Part shown: positions 16,160 through 24,196 of the stretch, in pieces | How the letters are laid out: every line of letters begins with the position of its first letter | How positions within the stretch are numbered: the first letter of the stretch is position 1 | Source of the DNA: JBBPZA01 sp963797015 | Lineage (GTDB): Bacteria; Actinomycetota; Thermoleophilia; Solirubrobacterales; Solirubrobacteraceae | NCBI GenBank assembly: GCA_963797015.1 | Contig: CAWCNV010000003.1 | Coordinates: 62,001 to 126,000, forward strand | Direction: 5' to 3' | Length of the DNA: 64,000 nt | Made by a program: the position numbers and the translations under genes | The notes under the pieces: model-generated | Database searches by the model: none | Seen by the model: the letters and a program-made list of their open reading frames with translations, nothing else | What the model was told of the DNA's origin: nothing

Positions 16160-18064
16160 TTAAGCGTATCCACCCGCGACGGGAGGAGTACGGGCGCCCG
16201 CCGCTCGCGCGGTCCGATTCTTGCCGGCCCGCTTGGCCTCGTAGAGGGCGGCGTCAGCGGCGGCGATCAGGCTGGACTTGTCGTGCGCGCTGTCGGGCAT
16301 CGCCGACACCCCGGCGCTCACGGTCACCCGCACGACGCCCTTTCCGTCCAGACGCTCGACCTGAAGGGCCTCGATGGCCTGGCGGATGCGCTCGCCCAGA
16401 TGGAAGGCGCCGTCGAGGTCGGTCTGGGGCAGGATGACGGCGAACTCCTCGCCGCCGTAGCGCGCGGTCTCGTCGATCTCGCGCGCGGACTCGCGCAGCA
16501 CGCGCGCCACCTCGCGCAGGACGACGTCGCCCTGCTGGTGGCCGTAGGAGTCGTTGACGCGCTTGAAGTCGTCGATGTCGATCATCACCAGCCCGAGCTC
16601 GTTTCCGAAGCGCTTGGCGCGCTCGACCTCGTTCGAGGCGAGCTCCTGGAACTTGCGGTGGTTGAAGAGCCCGGTCAGCTCGTCGGTGACCGCCTGGCTC
16701 TTGACCAGATCGTGGAGGTCGACGTTCTCCAGCGACACGGCCGCCCGCCCCGCGAGGTAGTTGAAGAGGTCGCGCTCGCCGCCGGTGAACGGCCGCTCCG
16801 CGCGAGCGACCGAGATCAGCCCCAGCACCCGATCTGGGGCGTTCCGGCCGCTCAGTGGGAGGGCCAGCGCGGTATAGCCCTCGGCCGCCGCCTCGGCGGG
16901 GGCGAGCGTCGTGAGCGCCTGGGCCTCGGCGCTGTCGAGGACCGCGGCGAACGGCTCCATCTCGCCCGCCCGCGCGTGCTCCACCATCTCCGAGTCCGGG
17001 TGCTCGCGGACCGAGGCGCGCCCGCACGTCGCACCCACCCCGTCGACCGCCGTACGAACGACGATCCCGAGCAGGCGGTCGCGGTCGAGGTTGGAGGCGA
17101 AGCTGTCGCCCGCGCGGCGGATCGAGGTCTCCAGCCGTTGGCGCTCCTGGCGCAATTCCTCCAGACGCGCCGCGAGCTGCCGCGACATGAGGTTGAACTG
17201 CTCGCTGAGCTCGGCGAACTCGTCGTGTCCATGGGTCGGGACCTCGACGCTGAAGTCGCCGCCCCCGATGCGCCGGGCGGCCTCGAGCAGGCCGCCGATC
17301 TGGGCCGACAGCGAGCGTGACACGGCGATCCCGAACGCGAACGCGAGCACGAGGAAGCCGACCAGCACGCCGCCGGCGACGAGCCGCGCCGAGCGGACGG
17401 AGTCGGCCACCGCCTCAGAGTCCGAGAGGACCGCGACGCGCACGGGCGCGCGCCGAAAGCCGCGGGCGGAGAACGACGCCACGCGGTACTCCTTGCCGCG
17501 GGCCTTGAGCTCGCCGTGGGCCGGCAGGGCATCGTCGGCGAATGCGGGGCCCGTGCTGGCGAGCGTCTTTCCGCCGCTGCGCACGATCGTCTGCAGCGAG
17601 GTCAGACGCGTGAGCTGCTCCGCGTAGGCCGAGGCGGTGATCGTCGAGCCCTGCATCCGCGCCACCTTCTGGCCCTCGGCGCCGATCAGGTCACGCCGCG
17701 CGCTCGCCGTGGCGGTCCGGGTGCCCACGTCTGCCAGCGTCCGCGTGCCGGAGACGACGGTCAGGCGCTCGAGGCGGGTCTCGTTGGCGAGCTGGGCAAG
17801 GCGGCGGCTGAGGAGAGCACGGTCGCCGGTCCGCAGAGCCCGCCCGACGTCGGGGTCGGTCCCGACGCGCTCCATGGCCTGCGATGCATCGGCCACGTAC
17901 TGGGAGTAGAGCGACCGGGCCGCGGTCTCGCCCTGGCCGAGCTTGGCGTCGGCCTTCCCGGTCTCGTTGTCGGAGATCAGGCGGAAGACGATCACCGCAG
18001 CCGAGAACATCGGCACGATGACGATCAGGACGAAGAACAGCGTCAGCCGGGTGCGAAAGCTCAT
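16160..18064 (-). CDS. membrane diguanylate cyclase with HAMP, GAF and GGDEF domains
   Basis: A 634-residue signalling protein. It has an N-terminal transmembrane helix (LTLFFVLIVIVPMFSAAVIV), a periplasmic sensor of about 220 residues, a second helix (LVAGGVLVGFLVLAFAFGIA) and a HAMP linker (SLSAQIGGLLEAARRIGGGD). A coiled coil leads into a GAF-like domain (residues about 350-470), and a GGDEF domain contains VTDELTGLFNHR, DIDDFKRVNDSYGHQ and the active-site motif ARYGGEEFAV. GGEEF is a functional variant, so it should make c-di-GMP. An RxxD inhibitory site is not obvious. ATG 18064 has GGAGG six bases upstream. No EAL domain is attached. Confidence 0.92.
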   Translation of the reverse strand: MSFRTRLTLFFVLIVIVPMFSAAVIVFRLISDNETGKADAKLGQGETAARSLYSQYVADASQAMERVGTDPDVGRALRTGDRALLSRRLAQLANETRLERLTVVSGTRTLADVGTRTATASARRDLIGAEGQKVARMQGSTITASAYAEQLTRLTSLQTIVRSGGKTLASTGPAFADDALPAHGELKARGKEYRVASFSARGFRRAPVRVAVLSDSEAVADSVRSARLVAGGVLVGFLVLAFAFGIAVSRSLSAQIGGLLEAARRIGGGDFSVEVPTHGHDEFAELSEQFNLMSRQLAARLEELRQERQRLETSIRRAGDSFASNLDRDRLLGIVVRTAVDGVGATCGRASVREHPDSEMVEHARAGEMEPFAAVLDSAEAQALTTLAPAEAAAEGYTALALPLSGRNAPDRVLGLISVARAERPFTGGERDLFNYLAGRAAVSLENVDLHDLVKSQAVTDELTGLFNHRKFQELASNEVERAKRFGNELGLVMIDIDDFKRVNDSYGHQQGDVVLREVARVLRESAREIDETARYGGEEFAVILPQTDLDGAFHLGERIRQAIEALQVERLDGKGVVRVTVSAGVSAMPDSAHDKSSLIAAADAALYEAKRAGKNRTARAAGARTPPVAGGYA

Positions 18065-18261
18065 TGCGCCTCCACGCGGAGCGTTACTCCGGGTGGATGA
18101 GCAGGGTACCTTGAGGCAGGGCGCACGCACGCATCGGCAAGCGAGCGCCCAACGTCGCGGCGCCGCTCCGGCGTCGGCCCATGGCCGCTCGCGGCCGGGA
18201 CCGAGCCCCACCGCGGGCTAAACTACCGGGGCGCGCGAGCTCATTCCGCCCGCGCCATCAC

Positions 18262-18334
18262 GGGGCTATAGCTCAGTTGGGAGAGCGCCTGGATCGCACC
18301 CAGGAGGTCGCCGGTTCGAGTCCGGCTAGCTCCA
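18262..18334 (+). tRNA. tRNA-Ala(CGC)
   Basis: A 73-base cloverleaf: acceptor GGGGCTA/TAGCTCC with G3:U70, D stem GCTC/GAGC, anticodon stem CCTGG/CCAGG with loop ATCGCAC (anticodon CGC), variable loop AGGTC, T stem GCCGG/CCGGC with TTCGAGT, and discriminator A. CCA is not encoded. Part of its 3' half is repeated at 20160-20223. Confidence 0.95.
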
Positions 18335-18348
18335 TCTCCGGCTGCACC

Positions 18349-19866
18349 TCAGCCGCCGACATACTTGAACGTCCAGCCGCGCTCGGGGATCCGGATCTCG
18401 GCCAGGGTGGCCTCGATCATGACTGCCTCGAACTTGCGCGGACCCCACTTGATTTCCCCGTACTGCTCTCTCGGCACGTTGTCAAGACCGCGCGCCCGCG
18501 GTACCTGCCGCAGTCCATCGACGTTGTACAAGCGGAACTCTCGGACCTTGCCTTTCTCGCGCCAGCGCAGCGTGGCCGGGGAGCAGTAGACGTTGTAGTT
18601 GGTCAGGGTGGCTGCGATTGCCCCGCTGGACATCCGGTAGCGCCGGTCCTCCCCCGGCCCGAGCCCTCGCGTGGAGGTGTCGCCGGGCGGGTTGGGCAAC
18701 AGCCTGCGGGTCAGAGGAGCATCAGTACGGCGAAACCGCCATCCCTTCGCTCGCGGTGAGGCGACGTCACGCTGCCAGAAGCCCGTGTGGCCTTTGCTCA
18801 TGCCCTCGACGCGGAGGATGCGGTGAACCGAGTTCGCGCCCGTCTTGCTGATGGAGATCGTGGAGGTGATCTTGCCGGGGATCTTCGGCTGTCGGGTCCA
18901 GTCATCGGGCGGCAGCTGGATCGGCGACCCGTCGCCCTTGCCGCGCTGGTTCTCATAGGAGTACTTGAAGAAGAGCGGGTCGTGGCCGGAGATGTCGAAG
19001 TCGTACAGGCGGGTGAACATGTCGCCATAGCGGCCGATCACGAACTGATAGGAGCCGGCCGCGCTGAGGTTGATCGCGCGGAAGCGCCCGCGGAGCGGCC
19101 CGCACATCTCGTAGCTCTGATCCAGCGGTAGCCACGGATCCCAAAAGGTCAGCCGCTGCCCGCCGGGACGCAGGCCCCAGATGTGGGAGACCTTGCCGCT
19201 GCCGATCGCGGTCCGGTTGCCGGCGGGATCCGTCCAGTTGCGGTCCTCCAGCGGCGAGACGACGGACCATGCCCAGGCCGTGGTGCGCGGCAGGGTGATG
19301 CCCGGCCCCTGCCAGACCGGCACGCCCCAGTGCCCCGTCCAACTGAACTTGGAGCCGTTGTCGAGTGCCCGGTTCATGGTGAACACGTGGCGCGAGCGGT
19401 CGAGAGCGATCATCTCATCGTCATCGACCGATATCTGTGCAACGCGGCCGGCGAAGCAGGCCGGCAGCGGCAGGCGGCGCCACGAGGACCTTCCCGCACG
19501 CAGGCGGGCGAAGATGGCGCCCTTCCGAGTGGCGAAGTCGTAGAGGCGGTTGAAGCCCTCCGTCCGGGTCCGGAAGTAGATGCGCTTGGGCAGCAGCCCA
19601 CGAGGTGCCCGGGACCAGCCGGCCGGAAGGCCCGGAGTCCCGCCCGCGGGCTCGCCTGGTCGGGGCGGAGGACTCTGATACACGGCCTCGCAGCTCAGGT
19701 GCCGGGCGCCGACAGCGATCGTCCCGGCCTGGGTCCGCCCGGTCGCGGCCAAAGCCGCAACCAGAGTCAGGCACCCAGCGACGACCGCTCGCTTCCTATA
19801 CCTCCCCCGAGTCACCGCAGCGATTTTGCCACCTCGCCCGCTCTTCAAGGGCCGGAGCTCGGCCAC
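18349..19866 (-). CDS. secreted protein of unknown function, possible beta-propeller
   Basis: A 505-residue protein I do not recognise. After a basic N-terminus a hydrophobic segment VVAGCLTLVAALAATGRTQA looks like a signal peptide. The mature part is rich in Trp, Tyr, Phe and Arg and has recurring motifs such as FNRLYDFATRKG and FTRLYDFDISGHD, with acidic turns like SVDDDEM, suggesting a repeated beta-sheet or propeller fold. The start could be GTG 19866 (eight bases after the DUF167 stop) or GTG 19815, closer to the signal peptide. With DUF167 it forms the whole content between tRNA-Ala(CGC) and a partial copy of that tRNA, so it may be acquired cargo. Confidence 0.65.
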   Translation of the reverse strand: MAELRPLKSGRGGKIAAVTRGRYRKRAVVAGCLTLVAALAATGRTQAGTIAVGARHLSCEAVYQSPPPRPGEPAGGTPGLPAGWSRAPRGLLPKRIYFRTRTEGFNRLYDFATRKGAIFARLRAGRSSWRRLPLPACFAGRVAQISVDDDEMIALDRSRHVFTMNRALDNGSKFSWTGHWGVPVWQGPGITLPRTTAWAWSVVSPLEDRNWTDPAGNRTAIGSGKVSHIWGLRPGGQRLTFWDPWLPLDQSYEMCGPLRGRFRAINLSAAGSYQFVIGRYGDMFTRLYDFDISGHDPLFFKYSYENQRGKGDGSPIQLPPDDWTRQPKIPGKITSTISISKTGANSVHRILRVEGMSKGHTGFWQRDVASPRAKGWRFRRTDAPLTRRLLPNPPGDTSTRGLGPGEDRRYRMSSGAIAATLTNYNVYCSPATLRWREKGKVREFRLYNVDGLRQVPRARGLDNVPREQYGEIKWGPRKFEAVMIEATLAEIRIPERGWTFKYVGG

Positions 19867-19874
19867 TTCGTGCG

Positions 19875-20156
19875 TCAGTCAGGTAGCCCGAGCGTGGCCT
19901 TGAGCTCGAGGCGGTCGATACCCTCGACGCGGAGAAGCTTGTCGCGCGACCGCTCGCCGCGGACGAGCGTGACATGGGATCGCCGGACCCCGAGGCGCTT
20001 GGCGATCAACCGACACAGCGCCTGGTTCGCGCGCCCCTCGAGCGCGGGGGCAGTGACGCGCGCCAGCAAGACGCCGTCCCGTACGCCAACGATTTCATCG
20101 CGGCGCGCTCCGGGTCGGGCCCGTACCTCGATCGTTGTCCCAGGCACGGCCACCAT
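19875..20156 (-). CDS. DUF167 (YggU-like) protein
   Basis: A 93-residue DUF167 protein: TIEVRARPGARRDEIVG, APALEGRANQALCRLIAKRLGV and HVTLVRGERSRDKLLRVEG follow the family pattern. Its function is unknown; structures of the family show a small alpha/beta fold. The start is ATG 20156 (MVAVPGTTIEV). A longer frame to 20222 exists but would translate the tRNA-derived repeat and is not believable. It sits upstream of the secreted protein on the same strand with eight bases between them. Confidence 0.82.
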   Translation of the reverse strand: MVAVPGTTIEVRARPGARRDEIVGVRDGVLLARVTAPALEGRANQALCRLIAKRLGVRRSHVTLVRGERSRDKLLRVEGIDRLELKATLGLPD

Positions 20157-20159
20157 GAT

Positions 20160-20223
20160 CGCCTGGATCGCACCCGGCGCGCCCTCCCGGCCCGGTCCCG
20201 GCGCGAGTCCGGCTAGCTCCATC
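20160..20223 (+). repeat. partial direct copy of the tRNA-Ala(CGC) 3' half
   Basis: Two blocks match the tRNA exactly and in order. Bases 20160-20175 equal 18286-18301 (16 bases, anticodon arm), and 20204-20223 equal 18317-18336 (20 bases, T loop to just past the 3' end). Between them are 28 unrelated bases instead of the tRNA's 15. Orientation is the same as the tRNA. This is what a degenerate right attachment site of an element integrated at the tRNA would look like, although no integrase lies in the 1.9 kb between. Confidence 0.7.
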
Positions 20224-20619
20224 GCCCCTGCCGCACAAAGCGGCGCCTTGAGTGACGAAAGATCGCGACCTGCCTCGCCTCCCGCCTAGCCGTCTGGTCG
20301 CCCTAGAACAGCGGGCGATCGCGCCTCGCTTCGCGACGCGGTCGACTCCCCAGCTACCAGAACGGGCGGCCGATGCTCGTCCTGGCGGGCTGGACCGGCG
20401 CGCTCTTCAGCGCGATGCCGGTCGTCTCCGACCGCCACCGCACCAGCCCAGGCGGCACGTGAGGGCGGGTGGATCTCCGGAATCGGAGATGGCGGCTGGC
20501 GGGGTTGACCCGGAGCCGCGGCGACCAGAGACTTGGATGGAAATCGGACCAGGAGTGATCGATGGAAAAGACCCAATGAGGGACGATGAGCTAAGTGGGA
20601 CCGGCCTCGAGGTCACCCC
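20224..20619. other. intergenic region with no recognisable gene
   Basis: About 400 bases between the tRNA-derived repeat and the DUF1275 gene. I see no convincing coding region. It holds one short inverted repeat listed separately and a TTGACC hexamer near 20505 without a good partner. Confidence 0.5.
20473..20490. promoter_or_regulatory. inverted repeat, possible operator
   Basis: ATCTCCG-GAAT-CGGAGAT: two perfect 7-base arms around four bases, about 130 bases upstream of the DUF1275 start. The dyad is typical in size of a repressor site, and no regulator gene is adjacent. It could also be chance. Confidence 0.3.
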
Positions 20620-21357
20620 ATGAGTGACATGACTACTTCCGCCGGCCCGGGGAGGCTCGACCGGGAATGGCTGGCGCGCGCACGCAGCATCCGGCATCCG
20701 CTTGCCAGGGCGCTGTTGGCGCTGACCTTCACCACCGGCCTCGTCGACGCCGTCAGCTTCCTCGGGCTCGGCCACGTCTTCACGGCGAACATGACCGGGA
20801 ACATCGTCTTCCTGGGGTTCGGCATCGCCGGCAGCGGTGGGCTGCCGGTCCTCGCGCCGCTGATTTCGCTGGCGTCCTTCCTTCTCGGAGCGGGCGGCGG
20901 CGGGGTTCTCGCAGAGCGCACCGGAGACCGCCATCGCGAACATGTCGCCCGCGCGCTTGCCATCGAGGTCTCGCTCCTCGCCGTGGCGGCCGCCCTGGCG
21001 GCGGCGGTCAACGTTCGCCCGAACGCTGCCTCCGGCGACCTCGTGATCGCACTGCTTGCGTTCGCGATGGGCGTCCGGAACGCAACCGTCCGGCGCATCG
21101 GCGTGCCCGACCTCACGACGACCGTGCTCACGATGACGCTGACCGGGCTCGCTGCGGACTCGCCACTGGCAGGGGGCGCCGGGAAGGGCTCGGTGCGCAG
21201 GATCGCCGCGGTGCTGGCGATGTTCAGCGGGGCGCTGGCCGGGGCGCTGCTGCTGAAGACGAGCCTCGTCCTGCCCCTCATCGCGGCGGCAGGGCTCGCG
21301 CTCGTGACCTGGCTCGTCTACATACCCGCCGCCCGGCGCGGCGCGCACTCCGCGTGA
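20620..21357 (+). CDS. DUF1275 (YoaK-like) membrane protein
   Basis: A 245-residue integral membrane protein with about six helices. The DUF1275 pattern is clear: LTFTTGLVDAVSFLGLGHVFTANMTGNIV in the first third (quoted in parts: GLVDAVSFLGLG, FTANMTGN), AFAMGVRNATVRRIGVPDLT in the middle and TVLTMTLTGLAADS after it. Members are predicted transporters of unknown substrate. ATG 20620 is used; ATG 20629 is an alternative a few codons later. The gene stands alone, with a possible operator about 130 bases upstream. Confidence 0.83.
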   Translation: MSDMTTSAGPGRLDREWLARARSIRHPLARALLALTFTTGLVDAVSFLGLGHVFTANMTGNIVFLGFGIAGSGGLPVLAPLISLASFLLGAGGGGVLAERTGDRHREHVARALAIEVSLLAVAAALAAAVNVRPNAASGDLVIALLAFAMGVRNATVRRIGVPDLTTTVLTMTLTGLAADSPLAGGAGKGSVRRIAAVLAMFSGALAGALLLKTSLVLPLIAAAGLALVTWLVYIPAARRGAHSA

Positions 21358-21424
21358 TTGTTCAGGCGCGCACCCTGTGGCATCAACCGAAAGGCGTGAA
21401 ATGCGCCGCCGGAGCGCGCAGCAG

Positions 21425-22126
21425 CTATCCGGGCGGCCCGGGCAGGCTGAGCAGCTGGATCACTGCGAGGGCCAGCACCGCGCATCCGACGCCGATTAGG
21501 CCAAGGCGCGCTTGGCGGACCCGGAAGTGGCCGCTGATCCCGACGAGGAACAGCACGGTCGCGAGGTACACCGTGGCCCGGATGTACTTGTCCGCCGTGG
21601 CACCCGCAGCAGAGCCTTCGGAGAACGCGGCGTCCGCCTGCGCGTCCCTGTGCTTCGCGACGGCCTCCTGCGGAATGACGTACTGCGGCATGTACGCCGG
21701 CCCGGGCGGAGCGTTGCGATTGCGCGCCGGGTCCGTCGCCAGCCAGGCATTGAAGGCCGGACGGTAACCAGGACGCATCCGCTGTACCGCCAATCGCTGG
21801 GCCGTGGCGTTTCGGGCCGTGAAGCCGGTGAACCAAGCGTTGAACGAGGCGGAGTCCAGCGTCCGGGTCACGATCCCATCGATGTTGGCTCGGCTCGCCT
21901 TGGTGCGGGCGGCGGACGCCTTGGCGAGCGTCACAGAAGACTCGGTGCTCCACTTCGCGGCCGCGAACCCCGAGTACGCGGCGAGCACAGCGACGAGCGA
22001 CAACAGCACCGCTTCCACGATCGACAGCCAGCGGTCGTGGTGATCTTCTTCCCGATCGGTGGCGGCGTGCTTCTTGTGCTCCGCGATCTCGCTGCCGACT
22101 TCGGCTGGTGACAGACCCTCGGTCAC
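21425..22126 (-). CDS. membrane protein with large central loop (DUF4337-like)
   Basis: A 233-residue protein with a His/Glu-rich N-terminus (EHKKHAATDREEDHHD), one helix (VEAVLLSLVAVLAAYSGFAAA), a polar helical stretch of about 130 residues, and two C-terminal helices (ATVYLATVLFLVGI and LGLIGVGCAVLALAVIQLL). The layout resembles DUF4337 membrane proteins; function unknown. It starts at GTG 22126 and converges on the DUF1275 gene. Confidence 0.6.
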   Translation of the reverse strand: MTEGLSPAEVGSEIAEHKKHAATDREEDHHDRWLSIVEAVLLSLVAVLAAYSGFAAAKWSTESSVTLAKASAARTKASRANIDGIVTRTLDSASFNAWFTGFTARNATAQRLAVQRMRPGYRPAFNAWLATDPARNRNAPPGPAYMPQYVIPQEAVAKHRDAQADAAFSEGSAAGATADKYIRATVYLATVLFLVGISGHFRVRQARLGLIGVGCAVLALAVIQLLSLPGPPG

Positions 22127-22336
22127 GACCCTAGCCTAGATCCGTCGGCCCGAGGCCGAGCGTCACCAGCAAGCGGCGCTCGCTGCGGACCTGAGTGAAA
22201 GCCATCCGCTACGTGCTCATGTTCGGGTGCTTCCTCCGAGCGTCCGGGCACGTCAGCTGAGTCGCTTAGAAGTGGCGCGTGATGCTCGCCGAGTAGGCTC
22301 CGTGCAACTGCCCCGGGCTTTGAAGGCGAGGTCACG

Positions 22337-22741
22337 TTGTCGAGGTTGCTACCGATCATGTTTGTGCTGGCGGCTACGGCGTTGGTGGCTGCAGGCTGTG
22401 GCAGCAGCAGTAAGCCCGCCTACTGTTCGAACGTGAGCAATCTCCAGAAGTCGGTCGACGACCTCAAGGGCGTTCAGCTCCAGAGTGGCGCCCTGTCCAC
22501 CCTTCAGACGGACCTCACGAAGGTGCAGAGCAACGCAAACGCGGTCGTGAGCTCGGCGAAGCAGGACTTCCCGAGCGAGACCAGCGCGCTGCAGTCATCG
22601 GTGTCGAGCCTTTCCACGACGATCAAGCAGCTGCCCTCGTCCCCGACAGCCCGGCAGCTGGTTCCGCTCGCGCCGGAGATCAGCGGCGTCGTGACGGCCG
22701 CGAAGAACCTCACAAGCGCCACCAGCTCGGCCTGCGACTAA
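22337..22741 (+). CDS. small lipoprotein
   Basis: A 134-residue exported protein. The N-terminal signal ends in the lipobox LVAAGCGSSS, so the cysteine (about residue 21) should be lipidated. The mature part is Ser/Thr/Gln-rich and helical (NLQKSVDDLKGVQLQSG, TDLTKVQSNANAVVSSA), with two further cysteines (YCSN near the start and a terminal ACD) that may form a disulfide. The start is TTG 22337, with GAGG a few bases upstream; a later ATG (22358) would leave too short a signal. It does not match a family I know. Confidence 0.7.
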   Translation: MSRLLPIMFVLAATALVAAGCGSSSKPAYCSNVSNLQKSVDDLKGVQLQSGALSTLQTDLTKVQSNANAVVSSAKQDFPSETSALQSSVSSLSTTIKQLPSSPTARQLVPLAPEISGVVTAAKNLTSATSSACD

Positions 22742-22983
22742 CCGGGCAGCGGCTCACCCGGCCTGGCCGGTCGCTCGCGGCCCGGGTCGCCGCTGCGGGC
22801 ATGGCTTCCATCGACGGCCGGCGGCGCGGGGGTTCGATTAGCGCCGGCGGCCATCTGAAACACACCGACGCGCCCGTCGATCCAGGCGGAATCACCCGAT
22901 CGGGGTGACGTGTGCGGTCGGTGGCCGGGATATGTTCGCGGGCACTCCCTATCGAGCGTGAACCTACTGAAAGGACTGTGGAA

Positions 22984-23496
22984 ATGGCCGACAAGCCGGT
23001 ATTCCTGTACGCCGCCATCTATGACGAGATCGCTGACGCCGAGGCCGACTACGAGGCCGTGTTCGACCTTCACGCCGCTGGAGCGATTGGAACCTTCGAC
23101 TCAGCGGTCATCCGAAAGGAAGCCGACGGCAAGGTCCGCGTGACGAAGACCGAGAAGCCGACCCAGCACGGCGCCTGGACCGGGGCTGGGGTCGGAGCGC
23201 TGGTCGGGCTCATCTTCCCGCCCGCGATCATCGGCAGCGCGATCGTCGGCGCCGGCGCGGGCGGCCTGGCCGGGCACCTGTCGGGTGGGATGTCGCGCGG
23301 CGATCTCAAGGATCTCGGCGCCGAGCTCGAGGCGGGAACCGCCGCCGTGATCGTGCTCGCCGAGTCGAAGATCGAAGAGCAGCTCGAGCGGGCGACCAAG
23401 CGCGCCAACAAGCTGATCGAGCAGCAGGTGGATGCCGACGCCGACGACTTCAAGCGCGAGATCGACGCGGCGGCGAAGGAAAGCCCCGCGACCTGA
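22984..23496 (+). CDS. DUF1269-like protein with central glycine-rich hydrophobic hairpin
   Basis: A 170-residue protein: an N-terminal alpha/beta part (FLYAAIYDEIADAEADYEAV), a central hydrophobic Gly/Ala stretch (GAGVGALVGLIFPPAIIGSAI, split here as GAGVGALVGLIFPP and AIIGSAIVGAGAGG) that could insert into a membrane, and a charged helical C-terminus. This is the pattern of DUF1269/DUF6325 stress-associated membrane proteins. ATG 22984 follows AAAGGACTGTGG. The C-terminal helix (EEQLERATKRANKLIEQQV) is coiled-coil-like. Function unknown. Confidence 0.7.
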   Translation: MADKPVFLYAAIYDEIADAEADYEAVFDLHAAGAIGTFDSAVIRKEADGKVRVTKTEKPTQHGAWTGAGVGALVGLIFPPAIIGSAIVGAGAGGLAGHLSGGMSRGDLKDLGAELEAGTAAVIVLAESKIEEQLERATKRANKLIEQQVDADADDFKREIDAAAKESPAT

Positions 23497-23503
23497 GGCG
23501 GGG
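23484..23503 (+). terminator. short hairpin at the DUF1269-like stop
   Basis: CCCCGC (23484-23489) pairs with GCGGGG (23498-23503) across an 8-base loop that contains the stop codon. It is GC-rich without a T-run, so termination is plausible but not certain. Confidence 0.4.
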
Positions 23504-23518
23504 ACGCCCGTCCATGCG

Positions 23519-23524
23519 TATATA
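23519..23524 (+). promoter_or_regulatory. possible -10 element upstream of the SHOCT gene
   Basis: TATATA stands out in a GC-rich background 43 bases before ATG 23567. A clear -35 partner is missing (TGAGGC lies 17 bases upstream), so this is only a suggestion. Confidence 0.3.
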
Positions 23525-23566
23525 CCTACGCTGGATTTGTTGCCTACCGGGGGGGAGCCCGACTAG

Positions 23567-23956
23567 ATGCTCATAGCGACCGACTACCCGTTCCTGGACA
23601 TCTTGTGGACGATGATCATCTTCTTCGCCTGGGTGATCTGGATATGGATCGTGATCACCGTCTTCGCTGACCTGTTTCGCCGCCACGACATCAGCGGCTG
23701 GGGCAAGGCGGCTTGGGTCGTGTTCGTGATCGTCGTGCCGTTCCTCGGCGTGCTGATCTACCTGATCGCCCAGCACGATGGGATGCGCGAGCGCAGCACG
23801 AGGCAAGCCGAGGCTCAGCAGCAGGCGTTCGACCAATACGTCAGCGACGCGGCGGGTGGGTCCGCCGCCGAGATCGCCAAGGCCAAGGAACTGCTCGACT
23901 CGGGGACGATCACCCAAGCGGAGTTCGACGCGATCAAGGCGAAAGCGCTCGCGTAG
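23567..23956 (+). CDS. PLDc_N and SHOCT domain membrane protein
   Basis: A 129-residue protein with two N-terminal helices (LDILWTMIIFFAWVIWIWIV and a second around AAWVVFVIVVPFLGVLIYLI). Together these make the phospholipase-D-nuclease N-terminal (PLDc_N) anchor. A short charged linker leads to a C-terminal SHOCT motif (EIAKAKELLDSGTITQAEFDAIKAKALA, residues about 100-129). SHOCT units are thought to aid oligomerisation; no catalytic domain is present. ATG 23567 is preceded by GGGGGGAG. Confidence 0.82.
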   Translation: MLIATDYPFLDILWTMIIFFAWVIWIWIVITVFADLFRRHDISGWGKAAWVVFVIVVPFLGVLIYLIAQHDGMRERSTRQAEAQQQAFDQYVSDAAGGSAAEIAKAKELLDSGTITQAEFDAIKAKALA

Positions 23957-23979
23957 AGCGACGAGCGAACCGAGTAGGC

Positions 23980-24017
23980 GCTGGCCGCCGAGCACCACAA
24001 CTCGCTCAGCGGCCAGC
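23980..24017. terminator. bidirectional hairpin between convergent genes
   Basis: GCTGGCCGC (23980-23988) and GCGGCCAGC (24009-24017) are perfect 9-base arms around a 20-base loop, 24 bases after the SHOCT gene stop and 180 bases beyond the end of the convergent DUF2252 gene. Confidence 0.5.
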
Positions 24018-24196
24018 CGCGCCGAGCGGCGCGGCTACGCGGCTAATCAGACGGGCGCAGGATGCGGAGGTGCGGTCGCCGGATCCGCGGTGGCGCTCCA
24101 AGCTCCCGCGATTGCCCGCCGTGCTGATCGACGGATGCGCCAGTGGTCTCAGGGGCGACCATGGCTCGTCAGGGTCGTCGCCCGACCCCGGCGATG

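Noticed and set aside
20157..20222. Longer DUF167 start at 20222 (MELAGLAPGP)
   Set aside because: Those codons are the tRNA-derived repeat read in antisense; the conserved domain begins at 20156.
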